DNA from: Paralithodes platypus
Lineage: Eukaryota > Arthropoda > Malacostraca > Decapoda > Lithodidae
Length of the DNA stretch: 64,000 bases
Assembly (NCBI GenBank): GCA_032716605.1
Contig: CM064545.1
Coordinates: forward strand, 10,509,479 to 10,573,478
Reading direction: 5' to 3'
The notes under the pieces are model-generated. The model ran no database searches and was not told the DNA's origin. It saw only the letters and a program-made list of their open reading frames with translations. Below are positions 1 through 11,095 of the stretch, one piece after another (the first letter of the stretch is position 1; the number at the start of each line of letters is the position of its first letter). Both the position numbers and the translations under genes were made by a program.

Positions 1-981
1 GCCATTTCCCTTCTCGTTGGAAAGGGTTGTGGCCCTACCAGGTAAGTAAAATTGACAACCTTCATGACTGACATGTGTTCTATGAACATTATACAATTAT
101 TGGCAAGGAAAATTATATAAAAGTGTTGTATATTGTGGCAAAGTTATACAACTGTATAAACATTCTCATATATTTACATAACAATAACAATGCATGGAAA
201 GAATTGCGCATAGCTCGCGAACCAATTATGCTATATTATTTTGGCTTTCACCATTAGAAAGAGCATAATTTTTCGATTACGGTGATATAAACAGTTATAT
301 ACGTATCCGAGCAAATAAAGCAACGCCGAGGTGGGGAACAGCTCGGAACCCGGCTAGCGTCGGCGGAACGGAGACGAGTGAAGCGTAAATATTCGCATTT
401 TGGCTCTTCATTTCAAATATTCATAGAGCAAAAAGTATTTGTCGTAGGAACTTCTATTTTTTTTTTATTCTCTTCAGCATTATCTGCCGTATTCATAAAG
501 CCTAAATTGAGAACCATAGACATCGTAACAACGAAATAATTCGCAAATGTTATAACCCATATCATGCAAAGTCATATTTTGTTTGTTTTCGGTCACTGCT
601 TGAGAACTATAAAAGATAGACAATTTCTGTTTTCAGATTTGGAAAGAGGAGAAAAAATACCATTATTTGTGCAATATATGGTCATCACTCACAATTTCGA
701 GATAGGACGGTGTGAAGACAACTGCCCGGAAAAAACCTTTATTCCGGAGTCGTTTACATTTTCATATTGCGATTTTTGTACATTTTGGTTTTTTGTTTTA
801 TAATGTAGTATAGTTATTCCTCTTTCCATTGACATATGATACATCACAATAAACAACATTCTGGTAGATGAAAATACAGAAAAAAACAAGGTTTCGAAAA
901 CTCGCCCAGCCTGGAATTTCATGGCAAATTAGAGAAGGGCTCACCATTTGCAATATATTTAAGTTACCAGATACGAGAGGG
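1..981. other. No recognisable gene; AT-rich spacer
   Basis: Short frames here lack motifs and are not supported as genes. The stretch is AT-rich, with a short GC-rich patch near 320-390. Nothing ties it to the repeats further right. Confidence 0.6.
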
Positions 982-1634
982 TTAAGCACTATACTATGGC
1001 ATGTGATAATATTAATTCCTCAATAGGTAATATAACTCCTCAGACCTCGAAAGATATTCACTATGGCTTCAGTCGATCCTTGAATGGGAGGGTATTTTTA
1101 GGACTCGATTGCTAACATGTTAGTTAAATCAAGCCCTAGAATTGTTTGCCTTATATTGGTTTCCGTCGGGGTAGTGCCGACTTCGGCTAAGATGTCCCAG
1201 GTCAGGTGTGCGAAGGTCATAAGTGCAGGGGGCGTATTCCGGGGGGATTTGGAGGACCCCCTAGAAGTTTGCGGGCAGGTGAGTAGACCTCTTCGTGGAA
1301 GAACGGCGTAACTGCTCCTTGTTAGTGTGTCCATGTTGGTCCTTGTGATTCTGACTGTACACTATTTTCTTCTTCATGGTCTCGTGGTGCTTGTGGGGAA
1401 CGGGAATGGTTTTGCCTGGCATTGTTGGTAGATCAGGTTCTATTGTGGCAATTCTCGCGTCTCGTCTGGTAAGTTGTAGTGGTGCACAGGTAGGTTTTGG
1501 GCGGCTATGTGTTGTGGGTTTTGTTAGGGTTTTCCTGCTTTCACGTGGTTTTGATGCCGCGTTGGTCTTCCGTGTTGGAGGTGAATTTTCTTTCTCGGTG
1601 TGGGTGTTCTGTGCCTGGTTTCTGTTGCTGTCTT
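982..1634 (-). repeat. Dispersed repeat A, copy 1, left part
   Basis: This segment matches 11697-12344 closely from end to end, in the same orientation, with scattered substitutions. At 1634 the match stops and resumes at 5115, so a 3.5 kb insertion splits the repeat. On the minus strand it reads as hydrophilic, Lys/Thr/Arg-rich protein with breaks. I could not assign a domain; an old ORF1-like part of a non-LTR element is one possibility. Confidence 0.75.
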
Positions 1635-2090
1635 AATTATTGATAAAATTAATTAGAAATAAAGTGTTCTCCTTAAAAAAACACAATTTAATCTTTCTGA
1701 TTTTGTAAACTATAATTATAATAAGCTTAAAATTGATTTAATAAATTTGCATAAACATTTTGTAATTACTACAGTAGATAAAGCCAGCAATAACTATAGC
1801 TTCATAATTATTATGTAAGAAATTGTATCTAAAAAACATGAAAAAAGAACTAGGCATTAAAGGTAATATATTTCATAAAAATATTTGCGGTAATTCTGTT
1901 TATGAAATTCAGGAAAATTTAATTGTTGATAACTTAATTTATGAATACACTAATACAAATATAACCTTTGATATTAAACTTTCTGATAAGAATAAATGCA
2001 TTGGCAAATTATACATGTTACCCAAATGTCATAAGACCTTATAGATATTGCTTTATTGCCGGAGCAAAATTTGCTACCACTAAAACTTTT

Positions 2091-2509
2091 TCAAAACAGG
2101 TCGTCTATCTATCTATCTATCTATTGCCGGACGCCTTACTTCCCTTATGAGGGTGGCCATACATAGAATGCCCCCAAGCGGACCTATTCCCTGTGAGAGG
2201 GACAACCCGAGCCAGTTTAGTGAAGGACTTACAGGATTGACCACTCAATTTAGGATCCGTCCAGCTCCGAGGCCATCTGTGTATCTAGTTAGCACTCTTT
2301 TTCTACAGTGGTGTTCGGCTAATCCATCCACTAACCTGCCTTACCCTTAGGTAAGCAGTACGGATTTGTATCAGGTTTATTCCCCTAGACAGGTTGCCAA
2401 CCAAGGCTGACGAGTCCCATCCACCCGGATTTGTATAAGGTTGTCTCCCCTAGATGAGTTGCCGACCAAGGCTAACGAGTCCCATCCACCCTTTGTCAAA
2501 ACAGGTCGT
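2091..2509 (-). mobile_element. 5'-truncated LINE stub with 14-bp target duplication
   Basis: The 14-mer TCAAAACAGGTCGT occurs at 2091-2104 and again at 2496-2509, flanking a 391-bp insert that splits the Penelope-like RT. The left edge is a CTAT microsatellite followed by TTGCCGGACGCC. That edge closely resembles the ends of the LINE copies at 27800 and 29611, so on the minus strand it is the 3' tail of a related LINE. The insert also contains a tandem duplication of about 65 bp (about 2360-2427 and 2428-2493, each ending CCCATCCACCC). Target-primed reverse transcription explains the long TSD and microsatellite tail. Confidence 0.75.
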
Positions 2510-3216
2510 ACATTGCTTAAAATACATTAAATGTACTCATAAACGATATTGTGATACCATCAAGAATAGAACTGGCATTAATTATTATTGGAGTGTTGAC
2601 AATTCAATAGAAGTTATTGATAAACTTATACCATGCGGAAAGTTACCTCAGTACATAGCTTCGACTTTTCAACTTTGTATACCAATTTGCCTTTAGATTT
2701 AGTATTTTCAGAACTTTGCTTTATTATTGATATGCATTTTGACAGATTTGAAGTAGTCGCAATTGTTACATAAATGTTAATTCATATTTTAATAATGCAT
2801 CACTTAGCTTTGATCCCACTAGTTCAGTATATTTTGATAGAACTAAACTTAAAGATGCCCTTAAATTCCTCCTTTTCAATACTTGTGTTAGATTCGGGCC
2901 ATACATTTTCAAACAAATATTAGGAATTCATATGGGTGGAGATGCTAGCCCTTTAATTGCAGATTTATTCTTGCTATCTTTAGAATTTAAATTTATGAAA
3001 ACCTTAGTTGACAGTAGCAAGAAAAATAACATCCCAGAAAAAATAGCACTTGCTAAATTGTTAAGTAATCATAGTAGATACATTGATGATATTCTTGCTT
3101 GTAATATGTTAAATTTTAATCAAGTTGCTAAACAAATATATCCAAATTCCATCCCCCTCACACATTGTAATGTAAATTATTAAGTTGAAAATGTTCTTGA
3201 TATAAATATACAGATT

Positions 3217-3840
3217 GATAACCTCTCCGCTGCGTACCCCCTATAGTATACAGCCACTCCTGTGCGGAGGTATTTAGAGTGTTTCCTACACTCAAATAAT
3301 CATCGTACCATAAATAGCATTAATACTTATCCAAATGCGCCTATTTTACGTTGATTATAAAGGTATTAACCTGTTACAGCAATAAAACAAGTGGAAACAG
3401 CGTTTGGATGGTCAAAATCGGCGATACAGGCCGGGAGTTATATAACATAATTATGGGTGAGGCAGCCTCCCTCTCCTCCACTCCTCCCCATGTCTGGAGA
3501 GACACTGTTGCGTGGTAGGCTCTCTCTCGCTCTTTCCCACGCTTGGTAACATAGATGACCACACCATGCTACCAACTCGCTAATGTTAGCACGAATATAT
3601 ACCTAAGAATAAGGGAATAACAGGGAGAATTGGTGATAAATAAGGGTGGAAGGAGGGGATGTGCAGGAGTGATATTTGCCATGGCCAAGGGGCAATAAAA
3701 AATAAAAAAGATCGAAAACAATTTTACTGGGCTGATTTAAATGTTGTTTTTTAAGGCCTTGGATTATATAAGGAGTTCCGCAGCCCACCAGTAGGCCTTA
3801 TATAAGGAAATCTGCACTTGCCGGGTTAATGAACAGTGCA
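3217..3840. other. Unclassified insertion within the Penelope-like RT
   Basis: The RT translation stops after LDINIQID near 3210 and resumes near 3850 with the expected next block (KIYHKVEDFNF). The intervening 0.6 kb has no coding motif. Its edges are set only by where the RT homology breaks, so they may be off by tens of bases. No clear terminal repeats were seen. Confidence 0.5.
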
Positions 3841-4143
3841 CACTTAAAATATACCACAAAGTTGAAGATTTTAATTTTAACATAATAAACTTTCCTTTCC
3901 CTAATAGTAATATCGATAGTAAAATAACTTATAATTGTTTTTATTCCCAGCTAATAAGATTTTGTAAATGTTTTACCAGACTAGAAGACTTTTGGGATAG
4001 AGCTAGGTTACTATACATACTCTTCGTAGACAGAGGTTTGTTGCAAGTAAATTGTTGCATAAATTTAATCTTTTTAAGGTCAATTATTGTGACTGTATTT
4101 TAAAATTTGATATTAATCATTTTAATCAAGCAATATTAACTTG

Positions 4144-5114
4144 AAGTTTCTATTATAACCTATGTTTACTTTTGTCTGTATGTATTAATGTTTATCTTTT
4201 TCTATTGTTATTATAAATTTGTATAATTATTTGTTCTTGTTAAAAGAGTACTCTTTTGTTTAAATCTATTGTGCCTTCTTCATATTTTCAAATATGTGTA
4301 TTTATTATATTGTATCTATTCATTGTCGATAGTATCAATTGCTTGCTTTTGCGATGTCCTTAGTTTATTATTTTGTACAATAAATGTAGGTTATTAGTAG
4401 GGTAGTAATTGTTAGGGGTCACTTGAGGCATGCTATGCTTACAGGTATTTACCCGATAGCACAATCGTTAGTGATAGCCATTTGTATTTTGTATTATTGT
4501 AAATGTCTTGTAAAGTTGCAAATTTGATGTTCATTCATCTACCCATAGCCTATGATAGCGCAGTTGGAAAGTGTGTACATGCTTAGATTGATATGCAGGA
4601 TTCGAAACTGCATAATACATCGTAGGCTTGTCCACCATTCTTTAACTGTCTTCGTAGCGCAATGGATAAATGCACTGAATTTCGGTGTGAGCATCCTAGG
4701 TTCGAGTCCCTGGACTGCCACATGTATTTGTTGATTTCATTAATTGAGTTTAGGAGTAGAGTCGGTTGGTGGAGGTAACATAAAAATGTAATAGACAATT
4801 TGACCCTAATTGCAGTTTCTTTATTCATGCAGAGTTTAGTATAATTTACCAGAACGTCCCTGACTTCCAAAATTGACTAATTCCTTGAAAGTGACGATAG
4901 TGCGTTGTTATGTGTGCGATTAGTTTGCTTGGGAACCAGATTAAGTTGCTCATGTAGTGATGTACACCCTATATGGTGGATTGTGTTCTTTTATTTATAA
5001 ATTATTATTTTACTTAAGCGTTGTTTCCACATAGCGATTTTGATTAGTTGTTTTGTCTTTTTACTGTGTTCGTATAAGTTTTGGTTTGTTTATTTTGCAA
5101 GTTTTACATTATAA
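4144..5114. other. AT-rich spacer after the Penelope-like relic
   Basis: No open frame with a recognisable motif. The only structured feature is the tRNA-like sequence at 4648-4720. It may include 3' non-coding sequence of the Penelope-like element. Confidence 0.5.
4648..4720 (+). tRNA. tRNA-Arg-like sequence, probably a pseudogene or SINE head
   Basis: A TAGCGCAATGG stretch fits the internal A box and GGTTCGAGTCC is a perfect B box, spaced as in a tRNA. The block resembles tRNA-Arg with a TCG-type anticodon region. The anticodon loop appears one base too long, the T stem has mismatches and the acceptor stem does not pair well. It is therefore unlikely to be a working tRNA. It is more likely a decayed tRNA pseudogene or the head of a SINE. 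Confidence 0.4.
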
Positions 5115-5349
5115 TTTGTTACGGTGCGGTGGAGTTTGGGTGTCCTGGGCATCTTCGTTATCTTGGTCTTGGTATCTCTCTCCTTCGTCTTGGTTATTTC
5201 TCGTTTAGTTTCTCCTTCGTCCATCTTGTTTCGTTTTCCTTGATGATGTTGCCTTGTGGTGTTGGTTAGATTAGTGTCCCCTCCTAAGGTTTCTTTCCTC
5301 TTTCCTGGGCGAATTGGTATGGTGGTGATCTTTAACTTGGGTATTTTAT
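5115..5349 (-). repeat. Dispersed repeat A, copy 1, right part
   Basis: This continues the match to copy 2 (12347-12580) where it broke off at 1634. On the minus strand both copies read a stretch with PGKRKET followed by KRN and KTKERD blocks, so a related hydrophilic protein was once encoded. Upstream (5350-5626) the minus frame stays open for about 90 more residues in this copy only. Confidence 0.7.
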
Positions 5350-6527
5350 TTCCGTCTTGGGAGTTCAAGTCACGGCCCTGTGACTCGAGCTGGAAACAAA
5401 ATATTTTTCTGTGTCGCGTGAAGGTTGGAAGGGTTTGAAGGTATGTCCACCAGTCAATTGAACGTTGGTCTGGAGCATGTTGAGGGTTGGTGAACACTGA
5501 TAAGAAAGATGGTTTCTCTGCAATAATTGCTGCTGTTTGGGCCTTGTCGACAAAACACATTTTGTAGAAGTTGTCCTGGTCAGTACTCCATTTTACCTTC
5601 GCGATGTAGGGCATGTTCGGAGACATGGTGGGTAAAGAGTGGTGAGGGCGGGTGCAAGTAGAGGTGGTAGTTGTTGCTTTGTCAGTGGTGTGAGGGCAAG
5701 TGATGAACTGGTCAGTGACCTGAGGAGTTTAATCTCTACTTGCGGACGCGAAAGTACTTGGGGTAAGGGAATGTGTCAAAAACGTGTGTGTGGAAGTGGA
5801 ATTTGTGTTAGTGGCGGATGATATTCTGAGTATTGTCAGGGTGTGTGTTGGTAATGTGTGATTTTTAGTGTGTGTGTTATGTTGGGTGACAGGTCTGTGA
5901 GGTTTGTGGATCAAAATTGAAGAGAAACGGTTTGGGGGTTTGGATACTCGTCCTGATCTTGTGGAAAAATGTGCTCTGGGTGGTGGAATTGGGCTGGTTT
6001 CAGAGAGGGTAGAGGGTGTGGGTGAAGGTGGATGTTGAGGTTGGGGGTGGTGGGTTAGTCGATGAGGTGAGGATACAATGTGATATGTTGAGAAATGGAT
6101 GATTTTTTAGGGTGTTTCGGGTGGGGGAGGCGATGGTAGAGGGTTAGGGTAGAAGATTGGGTGGGGCTAGGCAAGGGGAGCTGGCAGGAGGAGTTGTTGG
6201 TTGAGTAGGGGTGGTGGTTTGGGAGGTTGAAGGAAGAGGCTGGGAACGTCGAGAAGTGGAAGGTATGGCACGGATTTGGGTTGGGAGTAGAGGATGGGTT
6301 TGGGGTTGAGGTTGGGTTATGAGGGGTTGGGGAAGGATGTGAATGGTCGGTGTTGAAGGCGGTGATGAGGAAGTTGATTAATTGGGTGAGACGAGAGAGG
6401 TTGGGGTGGATGTGGGGGGGGGGATGGTCAGGGTGATGAAGTTCTATTCTTTCGTTTAGGTGAAGGCGATGAGGGGGTTGGGGGTCGCTTTGATTGTGGT
6501 CTGGATGTGGTAGTGTTGCTGCTAGGA
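5350..6527. other. G-rich, strand-asymmetric region without a firm gene
   Basis: From about 5950 the plus strand is extremely G/T-rich, with many GGG runs including a ten-G run near 6416. On the minus strand this reads as Pro/Thr/His-rich low-complexity protein next to the integrase relic. It may be the decayed proline-rich 3' end of the gypsy polyprotein or an unrelated simple-sequence expansion. No motif decides this. Confidence 0.5.
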
Positions 6528-6649
6528 CTAGGGGTGGTGTGGGGTAATGTGTTTTTTTTTTAGGGCAGTTGTGCAGATGGGCGGGAGCGTAGTTAATATC
6601 GAGTATGAAAGTAGGGTTTGTAGTAGGTTTTCTTTTTGAAGTTGCTGAC

Positions 6650-7981
6650 TTAGGTTTGGGGATGGTGGGGGTAGAGTGAGGTGATGGGGAGGGGGTGAGG
6701 ATGGCGGTTGTGAGATTTGGGTTGAGTTGCGGGGGCTGGTGCTAGGTATAGTTGTTGTTGATTTGGTCGTGGTCGTTCCTGTAGGGGCCATTTGGCTAGG
6801 TGAGGCTGGGGGTTTTGTGGGTGATCACATGTTGCAGGAGAATGCAGGTGCCATTCCCCATCGATGACCAAAGGACGGTAGATCTTCACAAAGCGATTAT
6901 AGTATGTCCTAGTCTCTCTGTGATAGTCTACGATGATTTGGTAAGGATTGGGGACTTTCAAGACCTTGTAGGGACCTACGTAACGGGGGCCCAGTTTGTT
7001 GATAATGGGCAGTTTCGCTACCATGACTGAGGCTCCTATGGTGTAGGGATTTTGTAGTGACGTGGTATTATGTTGGATATCCTGGCACACTTGAGCGGTG
7101 TGTAGGGTGTTCTTCAGGTGCTGTAGTGGGCCGATGTTTATTTGTGAGGTTGGGGGTTTGGCTAGGTGATGGAATGGAAGTAATAGTAGGGCGACGCCAT
7201 ATAGGCGTTCGGGGGGTGTGATGCTGTCTTCGCGAGGGCATGAATTAATACCCCATTGTATCATTTTTATTTGAGCGGGCCAGTCGGTTGTTTGGTGAGC
7301 TATGAGGCGAGTTCGCAGTTGGTTATTTATGGTTCTGTGGCTGCGTTTACATATTGCGTTACCTTGTGGCCAGCATGGAGATGAGTGTGCAATTTTTATG
7401 CCGCATTTCTCTGTGAATGCTTTCCATACCTGTACTGAGAATTCTGGGGCATTGTCAGATAACAAGGTAAGTGGTAGGCCGAAGTTAAAGAAGATTTCAG
7501 TGGCGAGGGCTTCGGCTACTGTGAGAGCGTTATGATCTTTCAATGGGCAAGCTACTAGGAAGCATGAGTATATGTCCACGAATGTGACGATAAAACGTTT
7601 ACCGTTGCTTGCAGGAAAAGGGCCCATCGTGTCAAGGGAGAGAGTTTGCCAAGGCTTATTTGCTGAAATCTTGCCTGCTGGTCCTGGTGTTTTACCTCGA
7701 TCTTTTCCCGTGGTACAAGGCTTGCAGGACTCTGCGACTTGCTTTGTGATCGTTGAAGGGTTGTTGGTCATGTAAATTTGCTGGAACGTTTGCAACATTT
7801 TTGTGTGTCCCAAATGTATCCCGTTACCTTCGTGTATGATGATCATTAGGTCTTGGGCGGTGCGGGGCTCGACGGCGATGTGTCCGGACTCCGTGTATAA
7901 TTGATCACTGACTTGATGTAGATGGTAAAAGATACCCTTTGGAATCCATTTTGGTTTGACTTTTGTTCGCCAGGCTTGCAA
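6650..7981 (-). pseudogene. Ty3/gypsy integrase, catalytically damaged
   Basis: A 443-residue open stretch. An N-terminal zinc-binding region with an H-x-H-like start and a CKPCTTGK segment leads into a DDE integrase core: LDTMGPFPAS (first Asp), then LLSDNAPEF (second Asp). The third block reads GNAICKRSHRT, where the catalytic Glu normally precedes the Arg; here it is Lys. A GPY-type module (RYVGPYKVL) follows, then a Pro/Thr/His-rich tail. The long open frame with a lost catalytic Glu points to relatively recent inactivation. Confidence 0.82.
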
Positions 7982-8146
7982 TAGTGGGATTTCGTTTTAT
8001 CAGCGCGGTGGGTTGGATTGGTAAGTGGCTGGCATTGAGGTCGCTAGGGCAGCGAGGGTGGGGGGTGGGACATTGGGTACGGGTAGGCGGGAGAGGGCAT
8101 CTGTGTTTGTATGTAATTTTCCTGGTCTGTAGTGGATCTCGAAATC

Positions 8147-8560
8147 TTATTCCTCGAGGGTTTCTCGCCATCTGACTAGGAGTGCGGAATTTGTTTTGGA
8201 CCGACGTAGCCATTGTAGGGATTGGTGGTCGGTGATGATGTCTACCTTAGTGCCGATTAGGAATGACCGGAAGTGGTTTGCCCAGAGGATGTCAAGGCAT
8301 TCCCTTTTTGTTTCTGCATAGTTCTGTTGTGCATTGTTGAGAGTTGAGCTGGCACAGGCTGTGATATGTTCTTTGCCGTCCTGCAATTGGGCCTGATCTG
8401 CGCCTATGGCGTAGAGGGATACGTCTGTATATAGCCGGAATGGTTGTTTGTAGTCAGGAAAGGCGACTAAGTGTTTTTATAGGGTGTTGAAGGCTTGGTC
8501 TCTTTATGACATCCATTTAAATTCGGTCTCCTTTCGTGTGAGTTCATGGAGGGGATTTAG
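8147..8560 (-). pseudogene. Ty3/gypsy RNase H region, fragmentary
   Basis: The frame at 8147-8386 reads a typical RNase H tail: NYAETKRECLDILWA, then ITDHQSLQWL. Between it and the RT the coding sense shifts frame at least once; an FLGLATYYR-like block is readable in another frame near 8590. It links RT to integrase as expected for a gypsy polyprotein. Confidence 0.7.
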
Positions 8561-9430
8561 TGATAGCTGCAAAGTTTTGGACGAAGCATCGATAATAGGT
8601 TGCTAGGCCTAGGAAAGATCGTACCCCTTTTACGGTAGTCGGGGGTATCTGGGCTGCAATGGCAGAGAGTTTTGCGAGGGCCTGGTAAGACGCCTTTTTC
8701 GGATATGACGTGGCCTAAAAAATCTACTGTCTTTCGTGAAATTTTGCATTTTGATTGTTTTAGTTTGAGTCCTTCTTGTCTGATTCGTTGAAGAACTTGA
8801 CGGAGTCGCTGAAGGTGTTCCGTCCAAGTTGTTGTGTACACGATGACGTCATGTAAATATGCTAAGCAGGTTTCCGAAGTTAATCCCCTTAATACCGACT
8901 CCATCATGATGGAGAAAGTTGCAGGGCAGTTGCATAGACCGCAGGGGAGAACATTGAACTTGTACAGGTGTCCTCCACTTGTTGAAAAGGCTGTCTTTTG
9001 TTGATGTTCAGGTTTGATGGGGACTTGCCAGTATCCGCCTTGGAGATTGAGGGTGGTAAACCAATTTGAGCCGTGGAGTGAATCTAGCGAGTCGTCTATT
9101 CGAGGTAACGGAGTGGCGTCCTTGATGGTGACGTCATTGAGGCGTCTGTAATCGACGCAAAATTGTGTGGATCCGTCTTTCTTTTTAACCAACACTACGG
9201 GGGAGGACCAGGGGCTGATTGAAGGTGTGGCGATGCCGGCATCCAACATTTCTTGGACCTGGCAGTCTTCTTCCTGTTGCTGTAGTGGGATTTTTCTGCG
9301 TGAAGGTTGACGGATGGGAGGGCCTGTGGTGTGGATGATGTGTTCCTCCATATGAGTTTTTCCGATTTTGGTGGGGGTTTGGGCGAATACATCGGCAAAT
9401 TCCTGGGTGGGGTGGTCTGAGGTTGGCTTG
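8557..9430 (-). pseudogene. Ty3/gypsy reverse transcriptase with lost catalytic aspartates
   Basis: Homology starts near 9430 with EFADVFAQTP. It continues through SPWSSPVVLVKKKDGS, FCVDYRRLN and the palm blocks. The block that is normally LDL-x-x-GYWQV reads LNLQGGYWQV, and the usual YLDD box reads YLHD. Two of the three metal-binding Asp residues are therefore replaced, by Asn and His. Later blocks (FLGHVISEKG) are intact. The pattern is that of a dead but only moderately diverged copy. Confidence 0.85.
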
Positions 9431-9556
9431 CTTTGAAATGCTAGGGGTGCCCAGGGTTGTAGGGCTGAGGGCGACCCTGTGTTGGTCTGGGGTTATACAC
9501 TTGTTGGTAAGTTCCTGGCCTCTTATTGTTTTGTGGATGGGTAGGGAATCTTTTAA

Positions 9557-9859
9557 CTCCTTCAGACATATTATGTTCCAGTAAGTCTACGGAGGCGGGA
9601 ACCCGGTATCCTTGCCACCGCCTCGCACTACACTCACAACAACACTGCGGCCATTAGAATTATCGGAGGTGGCTGAGGTTGCCACCAACGGTTTTATCGT
9701 AAGCTAACTTATCGGACTTACTGAGCTCCATATGACGCTAGAGCGTCATATAACTTATTAGAGAGCCATGAAGATAAGTCCATATGACGCACTAGCGTCA
9801 TATGAGTTTTTGGCGCAATCGGCCATATGACGCGGTAGCGTCATATATGTCTGAAGGAG
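9557..9859. mobile_element. TTAA MITE with three identical-design palindromes
   Basis: The element starts CTCCTTCAGACATAT and ends with the inverse complement ATATGTCTGAAGGAG, directly flanked by TTAA at 9553-9556 and 9860-9863. This is the signature of piggyBac-type transposition. Inside are three 22-bp palindromes at 9730-9751, 9782-9803 and 9825-9846. Each is ATATGACGC, four variable bases, then GCGTCATAT. There is no coding capacity, so it must have been mobilised in trans. Confidence 0.85.
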
Positions 9860-9984
9860 TTAATGGCCGCTACCGTTGAAGTTTTTGGGTAGGCGGCGAG
9901 AAGCTTGCGTATCGTCAAGATATCTCTTTGAAACCCGGTGTGGTCATGTATGGTAAAATGTTCCTTGACCAACGCGGCTAGTAT

Positions 9985-10380
9985 TCAAAGCAGATGGTTG
10001 AATACTTGTTGCTTCTGTTGTTCTGCGGTCTGCAGGGGGTAGGGGGATTTGACGTTCTGGTTAATTGTGGCCAGAGTGACGTCGATATCTCCGTCATACC
10101 TGACTTCGTAAAACCAAAATTGGGCGACGACTGAACCCAATGATGATTGAATTGCATCAATAACAATGGATCGAAATTGATCCCAGGTAAGTATTGGTAT
10201 TACCTGTGTTGCTACCCGGGAAACGGCCTTTCCGAGGTCAGTTAGAAGTACAGCGCTCTTCTCGCGATCGTTGTTGTAGGCCAGGTCGAGTACTGGCTTG
10301 ACCATGTCCAGATAAATTTGAATATCGTATGTGTTCCCATCGAACTTGAGGATGGGGATATGTGAGCGATTAGTTGCCAT
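9985..10380 (-). pseudogene. Gag-like N-terminal frame of the gypsy element
   Basis: A 131-residue frame beginning MATNRSHIPILKFDG lies about 90 bp inside the candidate LTR, where gag should start. It has the hydrophobic-acidic pattern of a capsid-type Gag and no zinc knuckle in the surviving part. The rest of gag is missing or scrambled between here and the MITE. Assignment rests on position more than on motif. Confidence 0.5.
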
Positions 10381-10472
10381 GATGACTTGTGTGATATAAC
10401 GCTCTACCTTTTATGATTGTTGTGCTGAAATTACTTTTTCTTCCCAAATCAAGAACCACCGTCTGCTGCCAA

Positions 10473-11095
10473 TGTTATGCCAGGGTTTTTACCGGGTTTA
10501 TATTGGAGTTTGGTAGGTTCTACCTAACTGGAGAAGTCAAAATCATACAACATATGCACAGAAGGAGTAAAGGGTAACATATAACACTGCGTACAACTTA
10601 TTAGCAACTATATTTACTAACTTACTAAGTAGAACAATAACGCTTAATTATACGTGAACAATGGTTACAAATATATATTAGCCTAGCACGGTCGAGGATC
10701 CGCAAGGGAACTAGAAATATACTTCTATTATCTCTCTCTCTTACTATGCACTGTACACCTTAATTCACTGGTGCAAGATATATTTTATGTTATTCGCTCT
10801 TAATACTTGAGCTCATCTTTTGTCTTGATGAAGATTCATACACATAGATTCAATTAGTAAATCTCAGGTTGTCACTCATATCATAGAACCTGGGAACGGA
10901 TAATATATAAATCTCACGGTTATGAAAATAATCAGTCTAAATTGTGGACTCTATTTTCCTAAGGGTTCACCTGGGTGCACTAGTGTGAAAATAAACAGAG
11001 TCTAAATTTGGGGGACTCTGCCTTACTAACTATTTCACCAAGTTTCACTGGTGTATGAGTGAGAATAGTTTTCAATAAACACTCCTAATCTAACA
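10473..11095 (-). repeat. Candidate LTR of the decayed gypsy element
   Basis: On the minus strand the segment runs from TGTTAGATTAGG to CCTGGCATAACA. It is followed two bases later by TGGCAGCAGACGG, which could be a primer-binding site because it begins with TGG, the complement of a tRNA CCA end. Only one copy was found in the window, so the outer edge is a guess from the TG...CA rule. Confidence 0.45.

Larger units (their letters stand above)
1685..4143 (+). pseudogene. Penelope-like element reverse transcriptase, broken
   Basis: Translated pieces in several frames line up with the order of a Penelope-like RT. An early block reads FVITTVDKASNNYSF. Next come KLYMLPKCHK and the YCFIAGAKFATTK region. 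The GIHMGGDASPLIADLF block is at about 2926-2970, and the catalytic RYIDDI block at about 3078-3095. A late block at about 3890-4040 contains YSQLIRFCKCF and LEDFWDRARLL. Frames change and stops occur throughout, and insertions at 2105-2495 and about 3217-3840 cut the gene. No GIY-YIG endonuclease could be found downstream, so the copy is dead or 3'-truncated. The RT family call is firm; the Penelope subgroup is not. Confidence 0.75.
1635..5114 (+). mobile_element. Insertion inside repeat A containing a Penelope-like element
   Basis: Repeat A is continuous at 12344-12347 but interrupted here by 3480 bases; two bases of the repeat are missing at the junction. The inserted DNA carries a Penelope-like reverse transcriptase relic (1685-4143) followed by about 1 kb of AT-rich sequence with a tRNA-like stretch. 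Two further insertions lie inside the relic. No clear terminal repeats or target duplication were found, so the true ends of the Penelope-like element inside this block are uncertain. Confidence 0.6.
6528..11095 (-). mobile_element. Decayed Ty3/gypsy retrotransposon in canonical domain order
   Basis: Read on the minus strand, the order is candidate LTR, gag-like frame, RT, RNase H, integrase, which is the standard Ty3/gypsy order. A TTAA MITE sits between gag and RT. Several catalytic residues have been replaced and the frames are broken, so the element is inactive. A matching second LTR was not found near 5.9-6.6 kb, so the 3' boundary is provisional and the copy is probably truncated. Confidence 0.8.
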
